Program-made: the position numbers and the translations under genes
DNA from: Negativicutes bacterium
GTDB taxonomy: Bacteria; Bacillota_C; Negativicutes; Sporomusales_B; JARLHX01
Direction: 5' to 3'
DNA: 64,000 bases
NCBI GenBank assembly: GCA_031292035.1
Contig: JARLHX010000018.1
Coordinates: 1 to 64,000 of the forward strand
Notes under the pieces: generated by a model
Database searches by the model: none
What the model was told of the DNA's origin: nothing
Seen by the model: only the letters and a program-made list of their open reading frames with translations
Shown here: one piece after another, positions 9,092 to 18,829 of the stretch
Layout of the letters: every line of letters begins with the position of its first letter
How positions within the stretch are numbered: position 1 is the first letter of the stretch

Positions 9092-10552
9092 ATGAAGGTG
9101 TTTTTTGTGAATCCGCCATTTAAAGCGCAATATGGTAAATTTTCTAGAGAATCGCGAAGTCCTGCCATCGGGCATAGCGGGGTTCTATATTATCCGTTGT
9201 GGTTAATTTATTCCGCTGCAGTTATTGAAAAAGAAGGATTCGATATTGCGTTCCTTGATGCGCCGGCTAAGAAAATGGATGAGGAAACAAGCTTAAAATA
9301 TATTTATAAATTAGCTGAGAATACAAAAGTATTTGTGATTAATACAAGTACGCCGTCAATATACAGTGATGTTTCTTTTGCCTGTAAAATCAAAGACAGA
9401 TACCCTCATTCCTTCCTTTTACTTGTTGGAACACATCCGTCATCCACTCCTGTAGAAACCATGGAAATAGACAGTCGGATTGATGGGATTGCCAGAAAAG
9501 AATACGATTATATTGTCAAAAACCTGTCTTACGCAATCAAAAAGAACGAAAGTCTTGAATTAGTCTACGGATTAACATATCGGTGCGAAGGCAAACTTAT
9601 TCATAATAAGGACGCGGAATATATCACAGACTTGGACGAAATTCCTTTCGCTGCCGAGTTTATTAAAAAACATCTTGACGTTATGGATTATTCTTTTCCG
9701 GCAGCAGCATATCCGTCAATCCAGATATTTACCGGCAGGGGCTGTCCGGCAAGATGCAATTTTTGTGTTTATCCACAAACGGTCCATGGCCACCAGTACA
9801 GGCTGAGAAGTGCACAACATGTGATAAATGAGATTCAATATATTGCCGATAATTTCCCGAATGTAAAAGAAGTTGTATTTGAAGATGACACCTTTACATC
9901 TAACAAGAAACGAGTAACGGAAATTTGCAATATGCTTATTGAAAAGAAACTGAACCGGCGGTTTAGGTGGCTTTGCAATGCACGAGTGAATCTTGACCTT
10001 GAAACAATGAATCTTATGAAAGAAGCTGGGTGCCGCTTGATTATTCCGGGAATCGAAAGCGTTAACCAGATTATCCTCAATAATATCAAGAAAGGAACGA
10101 CTGTCAAACAAATTGAGGAATATATGGCAAACGCGAAGAAAGCCGACCTCATGGTGCATGCTTGTTATATGGTGGGGAACAAGGGTGAGACCAAGGAAAC
10201 AATGAATGAAACACTTAAGGCGGCGTTGCGGTTTAAGACTGATACGGCACAGTTTTTTCCACTGGTTCCTTACCCTGGTACTGAGGCTTATGTCTGGGCA
10301 AAAGAAAATGGGTATATTTCAGGAAGATATGATGCTTATTGTAAAGAGGACGGAACGCTTAGTTGTGTTATAAATCTACCAGAAATATCTGCACAGGAAT
10401 TAGTTGATTTTTGTACTTATGCCAGAAAAAAATATTATCTCCACCCTTGGTATATTTGGTATAGGATTTGTAAGGGCTTGCAGGACTTCGATGACTTGCG
10501 ACGGTCACTCAAAGCATTTGCAAAGTTTTACAAATGCTTATTTCAAAACTAA
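9092..10552 (+). CDS. B12-binding-domain radical SAM protein
   Basis: Likely cobalamin-dependent radical SAM enzyme acting on a glycan or lipid precursor. An N-terminal Rossmann-type B12-binding region (about residues 1-140) precedes the radical SAM barrel. The iron-sulfur motif is CPARCNFC (CxxxCxxC, about residue 217). Length 486 aa suits the BchE/HpnJ-like class. The ATG at 9092 is preferred over a TTG at 9080, since GGAAG lies 7 bases before it and the protein then begins MKVFFVNPPF, typical of the family. Its B12-domain histidine is not obvious. A second, distinct protein of this class is encoded at 37745 on the minus strand. Confidence 0.88.
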   Translation: MKVFFVNPPFKAQYGKFSRESRSPAIGHSGVLYYPLWLIYSAAVIEKEGFDIAFLDAPAKKMDEETSLKYIYKLAENTKVFVINTSTPSIYSDVSFACKIKDRYPHSFLLLVGTHPSSTPVETMEIDSRIDGIARKEYDYIVKNLSYAIKKNESLELVYGLTYRCEGKLIHNKDAEYITDLDEIPFAAEFIKKHLDVMDYSFPAAAYPSIQIFTGRGCPARCNFCVYPQTVHGHQYRLRSAQHVINEIQYIADNFPNVKEVVFEDDTFTSNKKRVTEICNMLIEKKLNRRFRWLCNARVNLDLETMNLMKEAGCRLIIPGIESVNQIILNNIKKGTTVKQIEEYMANAKKADLMVHACYMVGNKGETKETMNETLKAALRFKTDTAQFFPLVPYPGTEAYVWAKENGYISGRYDAYCKEDGTLSCVINLPEISAQELVDFCTYARKKYYLHPWYIWYRICKGLQDFDDLRRSLKAFAKFYKCLFQN

Positions 10553-10566
10553 GAAGGGATAATGAT

Positions 10567-11670
10567 ATGGGCAAGGTATTCATCGTTACAAATCCTATTC
10601 CGTCAACAAATCAATCGCCTCTAATAAGTCTAAACAAACTAATTCAAATTTTATCTCGTGTATTTGGTAGGGTGTCGGTTTTTGGAGGCAATTTAGAAGA
10701 TATTGCAAACAAAGACTATACTCAAATTCACAATATCAGGTGCGATCGAACTGGTAACAAGCTGCTAAAATTAGTTAGTTTTTTAAAACTAGAGCTAATA
10801 TTATTTATTAGAATATTAAATACTGCAAACCAGGGAGATAAGGCGTTTTTCTGGATTGCAGACAAAATGCTTTTACCATTCTGGGCGGCAAAACTAAAAC
10901 GGGCCCCAATTTACTATTTCTTAATGGGGAATATCGGATATGAAGGTGGGAAATCGCTTTTTCGCAGTATTTCGCAGAAAATTATTGTTTACATGGCTGA
11001 GCATGCTGAATATATCTGTGTCGAAAGCCCGGCTGTCATTGAATGTTGGCATTTAAGAGTAAAGCCTGAGCGAATCAAAGTTATTCATCTATTTGTTGAA
11101 GCGAGTGCGCTGTCTTTGTATGATCAAAAAGAGAATACAATTGGAATGGTTTGCCGATTAGCTGCAGGCAAGCATGTATTAGAAAGTATTATGGCCTTTT
11201 CTATGTTTTTAAAAACAAATGCTGGTTGGAATCTTCAAATCATTGGTAGCGGAAACCTTAGAGAAGATTGCGAGAATTTGATAAACAAACTTAATCTTGA
11301 GCAAAGTGTGGAAATGTTGGGCTGGGTTGATCACCATAAATTGCCCAGTATTATTGCAAAGTGGAAGCTACTGCTTTTTCCTACCGATGCTGAGGGCTTA
11401 CCGAACGGTCTTATTGAAACGATGCTGCAAGGTGTTCCGGCAGTTGCTTCTCACGTCGGCGGGATTATCGATGTTATAGAGGATGGAATTAACGGATGGG
11501 TGTTGCCGGACTGCTCGGCAGACAGTATATGCAAAACTATGATTCATGCGGTGTCATCCAGTGAGTTTCTCTCTATCGCCAAAACAGCCAAAAGGACTAT
11601 TGAGCAGCGGTATACTTTTGAAGCAAGCGTAAATAACCTAAAAGCGCAATTAAACGAGGTAGTGGCATGA
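10567..11670 (+). CDS. Family 4 glycosyltransferase
   Basis: GT-B fold retaining transferase, presumably for the exopolysaccharide repeat unit. The C-terminal donor-binding domain is clear: IGMVCRLAAGKHV, then the E-x7-E region LFPTDAEGLPNGLIETMLQG followed by VPAVASHVGG (about residues 268-300). The N-terminal acceptor domain is divergent. I start at the ATG at 10567, which has GAAGGG about 8 bases upstream; an earlier ATG at 10534 lies inside the previous gene. The next gene overlaps its stop by 4 bases (ATGA), which implies one transcript. 367 aa is normal. Confidence 0.9.
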   Translation: MGKVFIVTNPIPSTNQSPLISLNKLIQILSRVFGRVSVFGGNLEDIANKDYTQIHNIRCDRTGNKLLKLVSFLKLELILFIRILNTANQGDKAFFWIADKMLLPFWAAKLKRAPIYYFLMGNIGYEGGKSLFRSISQKIIVYMAEHAEYICVESPAVIECWHLRVKPERIKVIHLFVEASALSLYDQKENTIGMVCRLAAGKHVLESIMAFSMFLKTNAGWNLQIIGSGNLREDCENLINKLNLEQSVEMLGWVDHHKLPSIIAKWKLLLFPTDAEGLPNGLIETMLQGVPAVASHVGGIIDVIEDGINGWVLPDCSADSICKTMIHAVSSSEFLSIAKTAKRTIEQRYTFEASVNNLKAQLNEVVA

Positions 11671-12623
11671 AGATCCTTATTGTTGGTACGGTCAACGGGC
11701 TGCAAAATGAAGGCATGAGGAATGTGATTACGCATTTTTCAAAGTGCTTTAAAAAGGAACATGAAGTCATTTATTCTGCGCTTAGAGATATTGGAAGCAG
11801 TTTCGCCCTTGCTAAAAAGAGCGATATAGTGATTGTATGCGCGCGAGCAAGCGCTAAAGTCTATTTGCTGTGCCGACTGTTGATGTTTCGCACATCGAGA
11901 TTGTTTGTTTTATTGGTGCAGCGACCGGAAAAATGGTTCGTCAGACTAAATAATATTTGCACTTTGAAATGTGATTATCTGACGATTTACGGCAAAGATA
12001 GCGAAGTTTTGCGGTCAGGGCCAAGTAGAGTATATGAGGTTTCCGTTGGCATCGATACTCTGAAATTTCATCCACTCCGCTTGGATGAAAGGAATCACCT
12101 TAAGAAAAAATATGGTTTTGACACAGTTCGCCCCATAGTTCTTCACGTGGGGCATTGTTCGACAGGGCGGGGGCTTGAAGATTTTTGCCTTATCGATAAA
12201 AGCAGCTATCAGCGCGTTGTTGTTGCAAGCGGGCTTTTTGAGGATAAAACAGTGATTGATATGCTCCATGAATCTGAGGTTAAGCTACTCACCGGATTCA
12301 TGCCAAATATTGAGGAATTGTATCAAATTGCCGATGTATATCTATTTCCGACAAAAACAACCGAGTATGTGATCTCGATCCCTCTTTCGGTGATGGAGGC
12401 CTTGTCTTGCGGTACTCCGGTGATTGCCTACAATCAATTATCGTCATTATCCTATATAAAGACAAGAAGACTTAACGTGCTCAATATTATTGAAACTACT
12501 TTGGAACTTGAACAAGCATTGGAAGATTCAATTTCTCATAAAGCAGAAATTACATTGTTGGATGAATGTAAAAGTTGGGATGAATCCGCACAGGAAATTC
12601 TTAAGTTTTTGAAAGGTTGCTAG
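11667..12623 (+). CDS. Family 4-like glycosyltransferase
   Basis: Second GT-B type transferase of the locus, 318 aa, shorter than usual because the N-terminal acceptor domain is compact. The donor-binding part reads VLHVGHCSTGRGLEDF, then YLFPTKTTEYVISIPLSVME and LSCGTPVIAYN (about residues 223-255), with the glutamate of the E-x7-E motif kept in SVMEALSCG. It overlaps the previous gene by ATGA and is followed 2 bases later by the kinase-like gene. Substrate unknown. Confidence 0.82.
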   Translation: MKILIVGTVNGLQNEGMRNVITHFSKCFKKEHEVIYSALRDIGSSFALAKKSDIVIVCARASAKVYLLCRLLMFRTSRLFVLLVQRPEKWFVRLNNICTLKCDYLTIYGKDSEVLRSGPSRVYEVSVGIDTLKFHPLRLDERNHLKKKYGFDTVRPIVLHVGHCSTGRGLEDFCLIDKSSYQRVVVASGLFEDKTVIDMLHESEVKLLTGFMPNIEELYQIADVYLFPTKTTEYVISIPLSVMEALSCGTPVIAYNQLSSLSYIKTRRLNVLNIIETTLELEQALEDSISHKAEITLLDECKSWDESAQEILKFLKGC

Positions 12624-12625
12624 CG

Positions 12626-13288
12626 ATGAACCCAATCATTAGTTTCATCGGGCTGGATGGCTCAGGAAAATCGACATGTGTTGGACATGTATATAAAGAG
12701 TTTAAAAATCAAGGTATTAAAGTTGAAATTGTCCGTGCAGCTTATGTCGTAAAAGTAATGTCTTTTTTTATTAAAATCGGAAAAAAAATATTGCTAAGGA
12801 AAGATAGCGACCCCTACGCCGGGGATTATAAATCCTATCTTAATAGAATGAGAAATCAGGCACAAAGGCGATTTGTCTATAAGATATTCTCACTGTTGAC
12901 GACTTGCGAATTCAAAGCGCAAATTTTTTTCAACATTTTTGTAAAACACTGGCTTGGCAAGACGCTCCTAGTTGATAGATACATCTACGATAATGCTGTT
13001 ACTTATGCTGCAAACCTTGGTGAAGATGAAGAATATATGAGAAAAACAATTTCGGACAAGTGGAAGTATGCCCCTAAACCCGATTTAATCATTTATATTA
13101 AAACACCAGTAGCGGTATGCTGCTCCAGAAAAGATGATATTCCCGATCCCCTTTATCTTGAGATTAGGGAACCGCTGTATGATGCAATTGCCTTCATGTA
13201 TAATGTGAAAACTATTTCGGGTAGTCAACCAATTGATGGCATGTTGTCTGAAGTAATGGAGTCTGTCGATGCTTTGCTGAAGAAATAG
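12626..13288 (+). CDS. Thymidylate-kinase-like P-loop kinase
   Basis: Nucleoside-monophosphate-kinase fold protein of 220 aa. It has a clean Walker A (GLDGSGKS, residues 8-15) and a DR-Y motif (LLVDRYIYDN) like that of thymidylate kinases. Between them is a longer basic, hydrophobic helical insert than in true Tmk. Located between glycosyltransferases and a phosphatase-superfamily enzyme, it more likely phosphorylates a glycan-, lipid- or sugar-linked substrate than dTMP; that is inference. The ATG at 12626 follows the previous stop by 2 bases, with AAGG upstream. Confidence 0.75.
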   Translation: MNPIISFIGLDGSGKSTCVGHVYKEFKNQGIKVEIVRAAYVVKVMSFFIKIGKKILLRKDSDPYAGDYKSYLNRMRNQAQRRFVYKIFSLLTTCEFKAQIFFNIFVKHWLGKTLLVDRYIYDNAVTYAANLGEDEEYMRKTISDKWKYAPKPDLIIYIKTPVAVCCSRKDDIPDPLYLEIREPLYDAIAFMYNVKTISGSQPIDGMLSEVMESVDALLKK

Positions 13289-13300
13289 AGGTAATGGGTA

Positions 13301-14749
13301 ATGGTAAAAAAACTTATTGTCATTGGTATTGACGGAATGGATTGGGATGTCATTAGGAAATATGAATGCGACCTTCCCACTATTAGTTCTATGATGAAGC
13401 GCAGTAATTACCCTAGAGTGCGTTCGGTGTTCCCGGCAGATACCACGCCTGCTTGGACTACGATTTATACGGGGCTTAACCCGGCTGAACATGGGATCAT
13501 TAATTTTATCAATGTTGGTGACAAGGATAATACTTATAAACCTTTGACCTTTGATGACTCAGTTTTTAAAGGGAAGGTATTTTGGGATAAGCTTAATGAA
13601 GCAGGTTTGAACTGCGTCGTGGTTCTCCCGATGAATATTAAAGAGGGCTGGGAAATTAACGGCCTGATGATTACCCGTCCGTATAAAGGTAAAATGCGAG
13701 TTTATCCTCAAGGCAGGTATGATAGCTATAGCCCTAGGAGCGACATATTAGCAACGGATGGGAAATTTACATCGGAAAAACAGCTCGGAGAATTAAACAA
13801 AGAATTTATTTGTAAAGCTGAGGAGGAATTCCGTCTAACGAAGTTGGTGATTGAAAACGAAGAGTGTGATGTGATGTTTGCTTATTTTTCAGTAATAGAC
13901 GGTATTCAGCATGATTTTTGGCGGCATTGCGATCCCCTCCACCCTGAGTATCCGGCAGATAACGAACATAAAAATGTTATTTGTGATACATACAAACTTA
14001 TGGATGATTACATCAGTAAAATTATAAAGATGCTTCCGAATACGCCGATGTTGATAATAAGCGATCACGGACATGGCGCACGACCTGTATACGTTGCTCG
14101 GATTAACGAGATGCTTCGTCGGCGGGGATATTTGGCGCCCAGGCAGGAAGGATTAGTGAGAGGAAACTCTGTTGGGTTAAAAAAATGGGCAAAGAAAACC
14201 GCTTTAACTTTTGTGAAGGAACAAGGTTTGCCACAGTGGGCGGTAAAGCTTATAAAAAAATTTCCGGTATGGAAGACAATCTTTGCTTCAAACAATGATT
14301 TTGACTGGGGCAAAACCGTTGCTTACATCAGTGACCTGTCAGCTCTGAAGAATTATAGCTATGGCGGGATACGAATCAGCGAGAGCGTAACAGACAAACG
14401 CACTTTATGCAATGAAATTATTGCCTATTTGAAAACAATTAAAATTAAAGATGAGGATATACCTGCTTTCTTATGGATTAAACGTAGCGATGAGCTATAT
14501 AATGGGAAGTATTTGTCAAAGTATCCTGAAATCATTTTTCAACTGGATGAGCGTTATGGCGCGGCTTGGGATTTAGGTGAAAGCCTGTTTGAAAAGCAAG
14601 GATTTATGCACAAACTTTCGCCCGGGGCGCATCGCTATGAAACTGCTGTGATTGCCTCAAACAATTTTAAGCTTGACAAAGCGCAGTATGAAATGACAGA
14701 TATTGCCCCTTTGATCATGGAAATCGCATTGGCGGAGAGTCGAAAATGA
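13301..14749 (+). CDS. Alkaline-phosphatase-superfamily phosphodiesterase/nucleotide pyrophosphatase
   Basis: Metal-dependent hydrolase or phosphotransferase of the type I phosphodiesterase family. It begins IGIDGMDWDVI with the first metal-binding aspartate, then carries the nucleophile region FPADTTPAWTTIYTG (about residues 45-60), a central HDFWRH segment, ISDHGHGA (about 252-259) and a late PGAHR. There is no signal peptide or membrane anchor, so it appears cytoplasmic, unusual for a polymer-modifying hydrolase. It is coupled to the following glycosyltransferase (ATGA overlap). Such genes occur in exopolysaccharide loci, where they may act on lipid- or nucleotide-linked sugars; the exact substrate is unknown. 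482 aa. Confidence 0.82.
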   Translation: MVKKLIVIGIDGMDWDVIRKYECDLPTISSMMKRSNYPRVRSVFPADTTPAWTTIYTGLNPAEHGIINFINVGDKDNTYKPLTFDDSVFKGKVFWDKLNEAGLNCVVVLPMNIKEGWEINGLMITRPYKGKMRVYPQGRYDSYSPRSDILATDGKFTSEKQLGELNKEFICKAEEEFRLTKLVIENEECDVMFAYFSVIDGIQHDFWRHCDPLHPEYPADNEHKNVICDTYKLMDDYISKIIKMLPNTPMLIISDHGHGARPVYVARINEMLRRRGYLAPRQEGLVRGNSVGLKKWAKKTALTFVKEQGLPQWAVKLIKKFPVWKTIFASNNDFDWGKTVAYISDLSALKNYSYGGIRISESVTDKRTLCNEIIAYLKTIKIKDEDIPAFLWIKRSDELYNGKYLSKYPEIIFQLDERYGAAWDLGESLFEKQGFMHKLSPGAHRYETAVIASNNFKLDKAQYEMTDIAPLIMEIALAESRK

Positions 14750-15897
14750 AGAAAATACTGGTTTGGGAAACATCAGCCATTATTGGCGGGGGTCAAAAAA
14801 TGACGCTGATAGTCACAGATATGCTTAAGCATACAAGTGAGGGATATGATTTTATCTATTTGATTCCTGGTAAAGGACCGTTGACCGATGAACTGGATAA
14901 GCAGAACATCCCTTATCACATTATGGGCGATCAGACGTTGCCGGCAGGGGTAAAAAGCAGGCGCATGATTTTTCGTTATGCATGGCTTTCGCTGAAAGGA
15001 ATTGTTGGTTTCTTAAAGGTTGCGGCAAGAGAAAAACCGGATATAATTTATATTCCCGGCCCTGCGGCATTACCGTGGGGGGCAATTTGCGCGACTCTTA
15101 TCAGAAAACCGGTTATTTGGCATTTGCATCATATATTTCTTGACGGTGCAACAAAAAAAATGCTAAATCTTTTCGGCGGTTGGCAGTCAGTGAAAACTAT
15201 TATTGCTGTGTCGGATTCTGTGGCTAATCAAATAATTAGCAAGAAAACTTTTGATAAAAAAAAGACAATATACAATCCTGTTGATGTCGAAAAGTATGCT
15301 AGTGGCTGTGGTGAAACCATTATAGAAGAGCTTGCCGTAAAGAAAAAACAAAATACGATTATACTTGGACAGATTGCATTGTTGCAGCCATCTAAGCGAC
15401 AAGATTTCCTTATTGCAATGGTCGAGAAGCTAAAGGCAATAGGTTACGATGCTCATGCTCTTTTCGTTGGGCGGGCGAGGAACGAGGATGCGACGTATGA
15501 ATTGCAGTTGAGAAAAATTGTTGAGCGCAAAGGCTTAAACGACTGTGTGCAATTTATGGGGCAGCGAAGCGATGTGCCGGATATTTTACAGGCGATTGAT
15601 GTGCTTGTGGTACCTTCACTAGAGGGGTTTCCGCTGGTTGCATTGGAAGCAATGGCTGCTGCCAAGCCTGTCGTGACTATTTCAACAGGTGGTAGTGCCG
15701 AACTGATCACCATAAGTCGTGCGGGCTATTGTTTTAATGAAGATAATCTTTTGCAGGCTGTTGAGACGGTTATAATGGCTGTAAACAGTACGCAAAGGAA
15801 GGTGCTAAAGAGAAATGGTGCAGCGTTTGTTCGGAAATGCTCATACGAGAACTATTCGAATAGGGTGCGGAAAGTATTTGGTGAGGTGTATAAATGA
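14746..15897 (+). CDS. Family 4 glycosyltransferase
   Basis: GT-B transferase, 383 aa. N-terminal glycine-rich start (ETSAIIGGGQKM) and a middle IWHLHHIFLD segment are typical of Wza-locus GT4 enzymes. The donor domain has ILGQIALLQPSKRQD, then VVPSLEGFPLVALEAMAAAK and PVVTISTGG (about residues 286-315), including both E-x7-E glutamates. Overlaps the preceding gene (ATGA) and the next one (ATGA), so it is in the middle of a tightly coupled run. Confidence 0.9.
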   Translation: MKKILVWETSAIIGGGQKMTLIVTDMLKHTSEGYDFIYLIPGKGPLTDELDKQNIPYHIMGDQTLPAGVKSRRMIFRYAWLSLKGIVGFLKVAAREKPDIIYIPGPAALPWGAICATLIRKPVIWHLHHIFLDGATKKMLNLFGGWQSVKTIIAVSDSVANQIISKKTFDKKKTIYNPVDVEKYASGCGETIIEELAVKKKQNTIILGQIALLQPSKRQDFLIAMVEKLKAIGYDAHALFVGRARNEDATYELQLRKIVERKGLNDCVQFMGQRSDVPDILQAIDVLVVPSLEGFPLVALEAMAAAKPVVTISTGGSAELITISRAGYCFNEDNLLQAVETVIMAVNSTQRKVLKRNGAAFVRKCSYENYSNRVRKVFGEVYK

Positions 15898-17276
15898 TCT
15901 GGCTATGGATTACCGCTGGAATTGTGATAACGCTATTTTTACTCCGAAAAAAGAATATTTCCTTTCATCATTTCATCTGGGTGTTGCTGCCCATTGATTT
16001 TTATGGCGTTAATATCGGGGTTACGATTAAACCGTATATGCTGTTTGCCATGCTAATTTTATTGTTGAATATCATTGCTAAAAGAAAAATAAAACTAATG
16101 ATCAAAATGGAATGGGCTGCCGGGCTGCTGTCTTTATTTCTGGTGGTACTGTTGGCAGATTTGTTCAATGAAAGCAATGGGGCCTCGCTGCTGCAACAGG
16201 CAATGTTTTTATTGGTGGTTGTATGCGCGTTCATCTATATTGGTTCGATTCAATCATATGACGAAGTCCAACAGATAAGAGACGTAATTGTTGCGACCGC
16301 TATAGGATTCGGAGTAGTATATCTTGTCGCAGTATTTACAAATATGCAAGACCTTGACCTTGCCGGGATAAGTACGTTGGTAAGAGAAGATCCCGGTATC
16401 ATCATGAAGTTTGCTGATGTGCCGGAAGGACGGTTGAGGGGTTTTAGCATTGACCCCAATGCGTTTGCGACAAGCCTTATCCCGGCAATGACATTCTCGA
16501 TTTATCAGCTGTTCGGGCAAAAGAAGGAAAAGAAAGTTCTGTACATTGTACAGGTTATCATCACCTTGATCTGCTGTTACTACACAAGGTCAAGGGGGGC
16601 CCTTTTGACTTTCTTATTAATCATCTTATTTACAACTATTAGCGGGATAAAGATTAAAAAGCTTGGCATAGGTTTTGTCAGTGTTCTATTGCTGCTATGC
16701 ATGGTAACGCTTGCTACTACTGTTTTTGCTGATGAAGAGGCAAGTATTGTAATGGAATTGATTTGGCAGCAATACGAGGGACGAGCGGATTTTAGTGATG
16801 CCTATGGGCGAGGCACGGTATGGCAAAGTGCCTGGGATATTTTAAATGAGAAGAATTTATTCTTCGGTGTCGGTCAGGGCCGAGTGAGCGAACTTTCTGT
16901 GCTGCAATTGGACAGTCACAATACGTGGCTGGAATGGATTGCCGGTAATGGAATTATTGCCGGTAGTCTGGTGGACTTGTATTTTGGGTTAGTATTTATT
17001 CGATTTTCAAGATATTGTGGGAAGCGCCAGGCAATTAATGACTACCTCGATTTTTTGCTCGGTGTCAAATGGGCATATGCGGGGATTGCCATCATGTTGC
17101 TTTCCGTATCTAATATTACAAATTCCTATTTGATTTTTACGGCATCTCTGATGATATCACTAATGTCTGAGTGGAAACACGAAAACTCCGATTGTCCGGA
17201 AGGAGAAGCTCTCCCACAGAATGGTTCTTATATGAGTATTGCGTATAGTACTCAACCGTTGAGGGGTATTGAATGA
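15894..17276 (+). CDS. O-antigen polymerase/ligase-like membrane protein (Wzy/WaaL type)
   Basis: Integral membrane protein with about 10-12 hydrophobic segments, 460 aa. The large loop and the following helices contain the RSRGALLTFL stretch and a late DSHNTWLEWIAGNGI segment, both features of the O-antigen ligase/polymerase superfamily. In this locus it most likely polymerises lipid-linked repeat units on the outer face of the inner membrane. The flippase gene follows with a 4-base overlap, giving a complete Wzx/Wzy-type set with the Wzz-like protein at 3771. Confidence 0.85.
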   Translation: MIWLWITAGIVITLFLLRKKNISFHHFIWVLLPIDFYGVNIGVTIKPYMLFAMLILLLNIIAKRKIKLMIKMEWAAGLLSLFLVVLLADLFNESNGASLLQQAMFLLVVVCAFIYIGSIQSYDEVQQIRDVIVATAIGFGVVYLVAVFTNMQDLDLAGISTLVREDPGIIMKFADVPEGRLRGFSIDPNAFATSLIPAMTFSIYQLFGQKKEKKVLYIVQVIITLICCYYTRSRGALLTFLLIILFTTISGIKIKKLGIGFVSVLLLLCMVTLATTVFADEEASIVMELIWQQYEGRADFSDAYGRGTVWQSAWDILNEKNLFFGVGQGRVSELSVLQLDSHNTWLEWIAGNGIIAGSLVDLYFGLVFIRFSRYCGKRQAINDYLDFLLGVKWAYAGIAIMLLSVSNITNSYLIFTASLMISLMSEWKHENSDCPEGEALPQNGSYMSIAYSTQPLRGIE

Positions 17277-18829
17277 CTTTTCAGGTAAGCAGGCAAAGGC
17301 ATTCATTGATAAATGTTGCATTAGCGTTGACAAGTCAGGTGGCCGTGGTAATTGTCGGTATGTTCTTACCAATCACTATCATCCAGGCATATGGATCCGA
17401 AACGAATGGGCTGGTCTCTTCACTCCAACAGATTATCGCTTATTTTACTTTGGTCGAAGGCGGACTGGCAGGCGCAACAGTCTTTGCCTTGTACAAGCCT
17501 TTGGCTCAGAATGATTTGAAGGAAGTTAACCAGATTCTTTCTGCCACGAAACAGTTCTATTTTAAAGCTGGTGTTGCCTATAGCGGGTTGTTGTTGATTG
17601 CAATGATTGGATACCCCTTTGTGATTGCCAAAACAACATTTACGACGACAGAGGTCATGGCACTTGTCCTGCTTATCGGCATGAATGGCGCAACGCAGTT
17701 ATGGTTAATCGGTAAATATAAAGCGTTGCTGATGGCGTCTCAATACAGCGGTGTTGTTTCGGTTATAAACAGTGCTTCGACCATGCTGTATTGTATTGCT
17801 TTGATATTTCTGGCGCATTTACGCGTCTATGTTGTTCTTGCGTTTGCAATAGCCTCGATTGCATATATTGTTAGAGCGGTAGCATTTTTCATTGCGGCTA
17901 AGAAACTTCATCCCAAAATTAACTACAACGTTGATTCCAAAGGGTATGATTTGCATCAAAGAAATGATGTCTTGCTTCAGCAACTGCTCGGTATGCTTGT
18001 TATGAATTCAAGTATAATAATACTGACTTTTGCCCAGGCCCCCATGGAAGTTATCAGCGTTTTCACGGTATATAACCTTGTTTTAGCAAGTTTATATATG
18101 GTGATGGATTCCATAAACACGGGGATTGCTGCGGGATTCGGCGATTTGATAGCACGTGATGACATGGACAAACTCAGCAAAACCTATAAAGAGTTTGAAA
18201 CGATGTTTCAGATGTTGTGGACATGGGTGTTTTCGTGCCTAGCTGTTTTGTATTTGCCGTTCATACGGGTTTATACGTCGGAAGTAACTGATGTCCAATA
18301 TATCCTGCCCACTGTTTGCACTTTTTTCATACTCATAGGGGCTTTTTGGACAATTCGGAATCAACAATCGATTTTGATTGTTGCAGCCGGGAAATATGAG
18401 GAAATTAGAAACGGAAGTATTATTGAGGCTGTGCTGACTATTATTTTCTCGACTGCAGGTTTCATGATGTACGGTCTGGTTGGAATGCTTGGCGGGCGCC
18501 TAATAGCTGCAATATACCGTGCGACCGATTTTGCGATTTTTTGCAACAAGTACATTGTAAGAACATCTATACGCTTTACCCTATGGCAGATAGGCTTGTC
18601 TATCGTTACTGTATGTATTTCTTATGCGGTTTTAACGTTGGTTTTTAGATCATATCCAGATTCGTATGTGTCGTGGATAATTGAGGCAGGGTGGTGTGCT
18701 GTGATCAACGCCGTAATCTTATTAGCCGTTAGAATGAGCTTTGACCGGGGGATGACGCTTATCGTGCTTCAACGCTTTATGCAGATAGTGGAAAATGCAT
18801 TTTTAGGGGGAAGGTATAGAAATGTATAA
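17273..18829 (+). CDS. Wzx-like oligosaccharide flippase
   Basis: Multi-spanning membrane protein of the MOP superfamily, 518 aa with about 12-14 helices. The first half has the typical start (NVALALTSQVAVVIVGMFL) and a serine/alanine-rich second helix pair. It would flip undecaprenyl-linked repeat units to the outer leaflet. It overlaps the Wzy-like gene (ATGA) and its end overlaps the acetyltransferase gene by 8 bases. Confidence 0.87.
   Translation: MTFQVSRQRHSLINVALALTSQVAVVIVGMFLPITIIQAYGSETNGLVSSLQQIIAYFTLVEGGLAGATVFALYKPLAQNDLKEVNQILSATKQFYFKAGVAYSGLLLIAMIGYPFVIAKTTFTTTEVMALVLLIGMNGATQLWLIGKYKALLMASQYSGVVSVINSASTMLYCIALIFLAHLRVYVVLAFAIASIAYIVRAVAFFIAAKKLHPKINYNVDSKGYDLHQRNDVLLQQLLGMLVMNSSIIILTFAQAPMEVISVFTVYNLVLASLYMVMDSINTGIAAGFGDLIARDDMDKLSKTYKEFETMFQMLWTWVFSCLAVLYLPFIRVYTSEVTDVQYILPTVCTFFILIGAFWTIRNQQSILIVAAGKYEEIRNGSIIEAVLTIIFSTAGFMMYGLVGMLGGRLIAAIYRATDFAIFCNKYIVRTSIRFTLWQIGLSIVTVCISYAVLTLVFRSYPDSYVSWIIEAGWCAVINAVILLAVRMSFDRGMTLIVLQRFMQIVENAFLGGRYRNV

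Noticed and set aside
12626..13288. True thymidylate kinase (tmk)
   Set aside because: The fold fits, but the insert and location in the glycan operon make a housekeeping role unlikely; kept as kinase-like.
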